Shown here: positions 25,232 to 29,079 of the stretch, piece by piece | Layout: the number at the start of each line of letters is the position of its first letter | How positions within the stretch are numbered: position 1 is the stretch's first letter | Source of the DNA: Caulobacteraceae bacterium | Lineage (GTDB): Bacteria > Pseudomonadota > Alphaproteobacteria > Caulobacterales > Caulobacteraceae | Reading direction: 5' to 3' | Length of the DNA: 29,079 bases | Assembly (NCBI GenBank): GCA_004144935.1 | Contig: SDZP01000003.1 | Coordinates: forward strand, 1-29,079 | Notes under the pieces: model-generated | Told to the model about the DNA's origin: nothing | Seen by the model: only the letters and a program-made list of their open reading frames with translations | Database searches by the model: none | Translations under genes and position numbers: made by a program

Positions 25232-26524
25232 ATGGATAGACGCGCCTTTCTCCTCCTGACCCTCGCCGGCTGCGCCGACCCGCAGCTGGAGCCGACCCTG
25301 ACCCAGGCGGTGGGCTCCGGTTCGCCGCCGCCCGCGCCCGCCGCGCCGGCCCCGGTTCCGGTGGTTTCCGGCGATCCGGGCTTCGACGCCTGGCTGGCCC
25401 AGTTCAAGCCCAAGGCCGTGCTGGCCGGGGTGCCGCAGGCGGTGGTCGACCGCGAGACCGCCGGCCTGACCCCCGACACCGGCGTCGTCGCCTCCGACGG
25501 CCGCCAGCCGGAGTTCTCCAAGCCGGTCGGCGACTATGTGAAGGGCACGGTCAGCGATGTCCGCATCAGCCAGGGCCGCCAGTTCCGCGACACGCTGCCC
25601 TACCTGCCGGGCATCGAGCAGGCCTTCCGGGTGCCGCGCGAGATCGTGCTGGCCGTCTGGGCCATGGAATCGGCCTTCGGCAAGGTGCAGGGCGACAAGG
25701 ACATCGTCCGCTGCCTGGCCACCCTGGCCGCCGACGGCCGCCGTCGCGGCTGGGCGGAATCCGAGCTCATCTCCGCCCTGAAGATCATCGCCACCGGCGA
25801 ACAGACCCGCGCCCGCCTGAAAGGCAGCTGGGCCGGGGCCATGGGCCAGACCCAGTTCCTGCCGGGCGTCTACCTCTCCACCGCCATCGACGGCGACCGC
25901 GACGGCCATCGCGACATCTGGGGCAGCACCCACGACGCGCTGGCCTCGACCGCCAACTACCTGGCCAAGGCCGGCTGGAAGCCCGGCGAGAGCTGGTCGC
26001 GCGAGGTCCGCCTGCCGACCGACTTCGACTACAGCCTGACCGAAGGGGCCCGCGAGCCGCTGGCGGTCTGGACCAACCGGGGGGTGCGCCGCGCCGACGG
26101 CCTGGCCTGGTCCGCCGCCGACCAGGCCTCGAGCGCCGGCCTGATCCTGCCGTCCGGCTACCAGGGCCCGGCCTTCCTGATCTTCCCCAACCACGCGGCG
26201 ATCATGAAGTACAACAACAGCACCGCCTACGCCCTCGGCGTCGGCCTGCTGGCCCTGCGCTTCGGGGGCGACGGCCCGCTGGTCACCCCCTGGCCGGCGG
26301 AGACGCCGCTCAGCCGCACCGACCGCGTCCTGGCCCAGGAGAGCCTGGTCAAGCTGGGCTACGACACCGGCGGCGTCGACGGGGCCATCGGCCCCAAGAC
26401 CCGGGTGGCGATCCGCGCCTGGCAGCAGGCCAACCGCATCCCGGCCGACGGCTACCTGACGCCGCAGATGATCCAGTCGATGGCCATGCAGGCGGCGGGA
26501 ATGGCGTCCCGGCCGCAGTCTTAG
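25232..26524 (+). CDS. Lytic murein transglycosylase, MltB-type, with PG-binding domain
   Basis: Peptidoglycan-cleaving lipoprotein of 430 residues. The N-terminus MDRRAFLLLTLAGC has a lipobox with Cys14, so it should be a lipoprotein. A Pro/Ala-rich linker (about 30-47) follows. The SLT_2/MltB catalytic domain spans about 50-345, with catalytic E146 in WAMESAFG and the family motif GAMGQTQFLPG downstream. A C-terminal PG_binding_1 domain (about 368-425) has LGYDTGGVDGAIGPKT. The reaction cuts MurNAc-GlcNAc bonds and leaves 1,6-anhydro ends, the kind of product that cell-wall recycling (cf. amgK/murU in this window) handles. Its stop is two bases from the convergent MFS stop. Confidence 0.93.
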   Translation: MDRRAFLLLTLAGCADPQLEPTLTQAVGSGSPPPAPAAPAPVPVVSGDPGFDAWLAQFKPKAVLAGVPQAVVDRETAGLTPDTGVVASDGRQPEFSKPVGDYVKGTVSDVRISQGRQFRDTLPYLPGIEQAFRVPREIVLAVWAMESAFGKVQGDKDIVRCLATLAADGRRRGWAESELISALKIIATGEQTRARLKGSWAGAMGQTQFLPGVYLSTAIDGDRDGHRDIWGSTHDALASTANYLAKAGWKPGESWSREVRLPTDFDYSLTEGAREPLAVWTNRGVRRADGLAWSAADQASSAGLILPSGYQGPAFLIFPNHAAIMKYNNSTAYALGVGLLALRFGGDGPLVTPWPAETPLSRTDRVLAQESLVKLGYDTGGVDGAIGPKTRVAIRAWQQANRIPADGYLTPQMIQSMAMQAAGMASRPQS

Positions 26525-26526
26525 GG

Positions 26527-27894
26527 CTAGCCGCCGCCCTCGTCCTGCCGCTCCATCAGCGCCATGGCCGTTTCCTCGTCGTCGGGCGGCGTCTCGCCCG
26601 CGTCGCGCAGCACGGCGTTGCGGAAGGCGTAGACCAGCAGCGCCCCGAGGATCAGCGCGTTGAGGGCGAACGGCGCCTCATGGAAGACGCCGTAGAGCAT
26701 GACGAACACCGGCGCGAGGATGACGTTCAGCCCGTTCACCGCGGCGATCGCCCCGGCCGCCCGCGCCTGCTCGTCCATCCGCACCGTCAGCGAGGCGCCG
26801 GCCGTGAACCCCGGCCGCGCGAAGCCATAGCCTAGCGACGAGATTGCGTAGCCGGCCACCACCGTCCAGTAGTCCGGCGAGAACACCGTGATCAGGTTGC
26901 CCAGCGCCGCTAGGCCGACCCCCCAGCGGAGCAGCTGCTTGGGCCCCATCGAGAACATCCGGATCAGGCCCCACTGGGCCAGCAGACCGGCCATCGCCCC
27001 GGCGCCCATGGCCACGGCGGTGAAGCCCAGGGCGTCCATCGGTTTGACGCCCAGCTTGTCGATGATCATGAAGCCCAGGGTATAGCCCTGCGCCGTCTGG
27101 CAGCAGGCCACCGCGAAGCCGTAGATCAGGAACGGCAGCACCCGGGGATCGCGCCACAGGCCCTTGTCCTGCCCGGCCCCGGCGAACCGCCGGTTCTCCC
27201 GCCGCTGGCTCTCCTCCTCCGGCAGACCCTTCCAGACCACGGCCAGCATCAGTCCGGCGAAGATGGCGAAGGCGAACATCGGCCCGGCCAGGGTCACCCC
27301 CGGCAGGATGAACAGCGGCGCGAGGAAGGGCCCGACCACGGTGCCCAGGCCGAAGGCCCCGGCCAGGGCGGCCATCTGCTGCGTCCGGTCGGCCCGGGTC
27401 GTCCGCTCGGCCAGGTAGGCCTGGGTCGCCGGGTTGGAGGCCGAGCCGATCAGCCCGAACAGCGCCCGGCACAGCAGGAACAGCACGAACACCACCATCG
27501 GCGGCAGCAGGTGGTGCAGCCCCACCGACACCACGCAGGCGCAGAGGGTCATCGAGACCATGAACCCCGCCAGCCCCAGCATGATCAGCGGTTTTCGCCC
27601 CCGCTTGTCGGATTCACGCGCCCAGATCGGGCTCATGATCGCCCACAGCAGAGCCGACAGCCCGAACACCGCCGAGATCATCCAGTCGGCGATGCGAACC
27701 TCGCGGGCGATCGCCGGCAGCACCGCCATCAGGCCGGTGTTGCCGATGGCCACCACGATGGACACCGAAAACAGGATGGCGAAGGAGCGCGGCTCCAGCT
27801 TGATTCCGGCCACCGGGCCGGTCGGTGTGGCGTTGTCGGGCATCTGAACGGTGTTAAGGCGGGTCGGCGAAACGCGCAATCGCTCACCGGCCAT
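26527..27894 (-). CDS. MFS transporter, TetA-like drug/proton antiporter type
   Basis: Inner-membrane major facilitator, 455 residues, about 12 hydrophobic segments, first at about 35-55. The loop 2-3 signature appears as SPIWARESDKRGRKPLI (about 92-108). The second half shows the usual repeat and a cytoplasmic middle loop rich in Glu/Arg (LPEEESQRRENRR). Such proteins usually export drugs or metabolites; the substrate is unknown. The start is uncertain: ATG 27894 has no ribosome site, and an in-frame ATG at 27843 (MPDNAT) gives 438 residues and is equally possible. It is divergent from motA, 55 bases away, and convergent with the transglycosylase gene. Confidence 0.88.
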   Translation of the reverse strand: MAGERLRVSPTRLNTVQMPDNATPTGPVAGIKLEPRSFAILFSVSIVVAIGNTGLMAVLPAIAREVRIADWMISAVFGLSALLWAIMSPIWARESDKRGRKPLIMLGLAGFMVSMTLCACVVSVGLHHLLPPMVVFVLFLLCRALFGLIGSASNPATQAYLAERTTRADRTQQMAALAGAFGLGTVVGPFLAPLFILPGVTLAGPMFAFAIFAGLMLAVVWKGLPEEESQRRENRRFAGAGQDKGLWRDPRVLPFLIYGFAVACCQTAQGYTLGFMIIDKLGVKPMDALGFTAVAMGAGAMAGLLAQWGLIRMFSMGPKQLLRWGVGLAALGNLITVFSPDYWTVVAGYAISSLGYGFARPGFTAGASLTVRMDEQARAAGAIAAVNGLNVILAPVFVMLYGVFHEAPFALNALILGALLVYAFRNAVLRDAGETPPDDEETAMALMERQDEGGG

Positions 27895-27906
27895 TAAGCA
27901 TTAACC
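27854..27906. promoter_or_regulatory. TTAA-type sites between the MFS gene and motA (possible CtrA half-sites)
   Basis: TTAA occurs at 27854-27857 and 27894-27897, and TTAACC at 27901-27906, in an otherwise G+C-rich sequence just upstream of motA. CtrA recognises TTAA-N7-TTAA; here the closest pair is spaced by three, so it is not a full site. Flagellar genes are often in the CtrA regulon in this group. Speculative. Confidence 0.25.
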
Positions 27907-27949
27907 GCCATGGTCTCCCCCAAACCCTTTTCCGGCGGCGACCTCTCTC

Positions 27950-28819
27950 ATGTTCCAGATCATCGGCCTCGTGCTGCTCTTCGGCCTGGTGTTCGGCAGC
28001 TACCTGATGAGCGGCGGCAACATGAACGTCATCATGCATGCCCTGCCGCACGAGATGATGGCCATCGGCGGGGCCGGCGTCGCCGCCTTCCTGATCTCCA
28101 ACTCGATGACCACCATCAAGGCCACCGGCGGCGGCCTCGGCAAATCCTTTAAGGGGCCGAAGTGGAAGGCCAGCGACTACAAGGACCTGCTCAGCCTGCT
28201 GTTCCTGCTGACCAAGACCATGAAGTCAAAGGGCGTCATCGCCCTCGAAAGCCATATCGAAAAGCCCGGCGAGAGCACGATCTTCAGCCGCTTCCCGCGC
28301 ATCACCAAGGACCACTTCGCCGTCGACTTCATCTGCGACACCCTGCGGATGATGACCATGAACCTCGAGGACCCGCACCAGGTCGAGGACGCCATGGAAA
28401 AGCAGCTGGAGAAGCACCACCACGAGGCCCTGGCGCCCGCCCACGCCCTGCAGAGCCTGGCCGACGCCCTGCCGGCGCTGGGCATCGTCGCCGCCGTGCT
28501 GGGGGTCATCAAGACCATGGGCTCGATCACCGAGCCGCCGGAAGTGCTCGGCGGCATGATCGGCGGCGCCCTGGTCGGCACCTTCCTCGGCGTGTTCCTG
28601 GCCTATGGCATCGTCGGCCCGCTGGCCGCCCGCCTGACCGACGTGGTCAACGAGGAGGGCGCCTTCTACAAGATCATCCAGTCGGTCCTCGTCGCCCACC
28701 TGCACGGCAACGCCGCCCAGATCAGCGTCGAGATCGGCCGCGGCAGCGTCCCCTCCGGCGCCCAGCCCAGCTTCCTGGAACTGGAAGAAGCCCTCTCGGC
28801 CATTCCCAACGAGACCTAG
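27950..28819 (+). CDS. motA: Flagellar motor stator protein MotA
   Basis: Inner-membrane proton-channel subunit of the flagellar stator, 289 residues. There are four hydrophobic segments: about 1-20, 34-52, 174-195 and 203-224. The large cytoplasmic loop between segments 2 and 3 carries the torque-generating region (about 60-170, including ALESHIEKP at 98-106). The conserved prolines in ADALPALGIVAAV (P175) and GIVGPLA (P224) match the E. coli P173 and P222 positions. It works with MotB, which is not in the window; motA and motB are separate loci in Caulobacter. The ribosome site before the ATG is weak. Confidence 0.96.
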   Translation: MFQIIGLVLLFGLVFGSYLMSGGNMNVIMHALPHEMMAIGGAGVAAFLISNSMTTIKATGGGLGKSFKGPKWKASDYKDLLSLLFLLTKTMKSKGVIALESHIEKPGESTIFSRFPRITKDHFAVDFICDTLRMMTMNLEDPHQVEDAMEKQLEKHHHEALAPAHALQSLADALPALGIVAAVLGVIKTMGSITEPPEVLGGMIGGALVGTFLGVFLAYGIVGPLAARLTDVVNEEGAFYKIIQSVLVAHLHGNAAQISVEIGRGSVPSGAQPSFLELEEALSAIPNET

Positions 28820-28893
28820 GGCGGCCGACGCCGACCGGACAGGCCCTATGTCGGCTGACACAATCTGTGATCACGGAAGCGTGAGATGATCGC

Positions 28894-28921
28894 TTGCGGG
28901 CCGTGCTTCGCGGTCCATAGT
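28894..28921 (+). promoter_or_regulatory. Possible promoter of the lipoprotein gene
   Basis: TTGCGG (28894-28899) and CATAGT (28916-28921) are separated by 16 bases, about 55 bases upstream of the lipoprotein ATG. A perfect palindrome GTGATCAC (28867-28874) lies just upstream and could be an operator. Confidence 0.35.
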
Positions 28922-28975
28922 CCCTGGGCGTCGCAACGGCGCCATCAACGAGAAACGTCGAGGGACACCAGGACC

Positions 28976-29079
28976 ATGATCCGTAAAGTTCTCATCGCCA
29001 CGGCCGCCGTCGCCGCCCTGTCGGTCGCCGCCTGCGGCAAGCCGGCCGAAACCAAGACCGAGGCGGCCGCCGTCCCGGC
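28976..29079 (+). CDS. Small lipoprotein, 5' end only
   Basis: ATG at 28976-28978 with AGGA a few bases upstream; the frame is open to the window end (34 codons visible). The N-terminus MIRKVLIATAAVAALSVAAC is a lipoprotein signal peptide with Cys20 as the lipidated residue, followed by GKPAETKTEAAA, a low-complexity Lys/Glu/Ala linker. This predicts an outer- or inner-membrane-anchored lipoprotein; the functional part is outside the window, so no function can be given. The gene is preceded by a possible promoter and so is probably not part of a motA operon. Confidence 0.8.
   Translation, partial: MIRKVLIATAAVAALSVAACGKPAETKTEAAAVP

Noticed and set aside
28874..28900. Inverted repeat AAGCG...CGCTT considered as the motA terminator
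   Set aside because: The stem is only five bases with a nine-base loop and no T run follows.

Overview
The window is a gene-dense (about 70% G+C) chromosomal segment of an alphaproteobacterium. It most likely comes from the Caulobacteraceae (Caulobacter / Phenylobacterium / Brevundimonas). The evidence is a TacA-type sigma-54 activator a few genes from the small nucleoid protein GapR, a Cys-poor L36 ribosomal protein, the AmgK/MurU cell-wall recycling pair beside addBA, a large TonB-dependent receptor, and a G/C-rich palindromic intergenic repeat. I found no insertion sequence, phage gene, CRISPR array, rRNA or tRNA. The genus is inferred from gene content recalled from memory, not from a search.

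Region 1 (1-10768, all minus strand) is a tightly packed run read right to left: M3 oligoendopeptidase, PlsC-like acyltransferase, tsaE, amgK, murU, addB and addA, which runs off the left edge. Four of the six junctions overlap. It joins peptide turnover, lipid acylation, tRNA t6A modification, peptidoglycan sugar recycling and double-strand break repair.

Region 2 (11000-15160, plus) holds a six-TM hybrid histidine kinase, a TacA-like sigma-54 response regulator and a secreted protein of unknown function. Region 3 (15142-15788, minus) is gapR with a small basic partner gene whose end overlaps the secreted-protein gene by 19 bases.

Region 4 (15894-20772) is an inverted-repeat element, then a minus-strand operon read as TonB-dependent receptor, GPH-type MFS symporter and TauD/AtsK-type dioxygenase. 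It looks like a scavenging module for an organic sulfonate, sulfate ester or glycoside. Region 5 (21106-21931, minus) is rpmJ (L36) with a good promoter, coupled to a HAD phosphatase.

Region 6 (22013-25142, plus) is the least explained part. Two paralogous secreted proteins, each made of two copies of a roughly 90-residue Cys-pair domain, flank a secreted type-B carboxylesterase. Between them is a 29-codon ORF that looks like a deletion remnant of a third paralog. Region 7 (25232-29079) holds a MltB-type lytic transglycosylase lipoprotein, a convergent MFS transporter, the flagellar stator gene motA, and the start of a small lipoprotein gene cut by the right edge.

Most of the window is ordinary core genome. 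The best candidates for something new are the paralog/esterase cluster, the unknown kinase beside tacA, and the receptor-symporter-dioxygenase operon.
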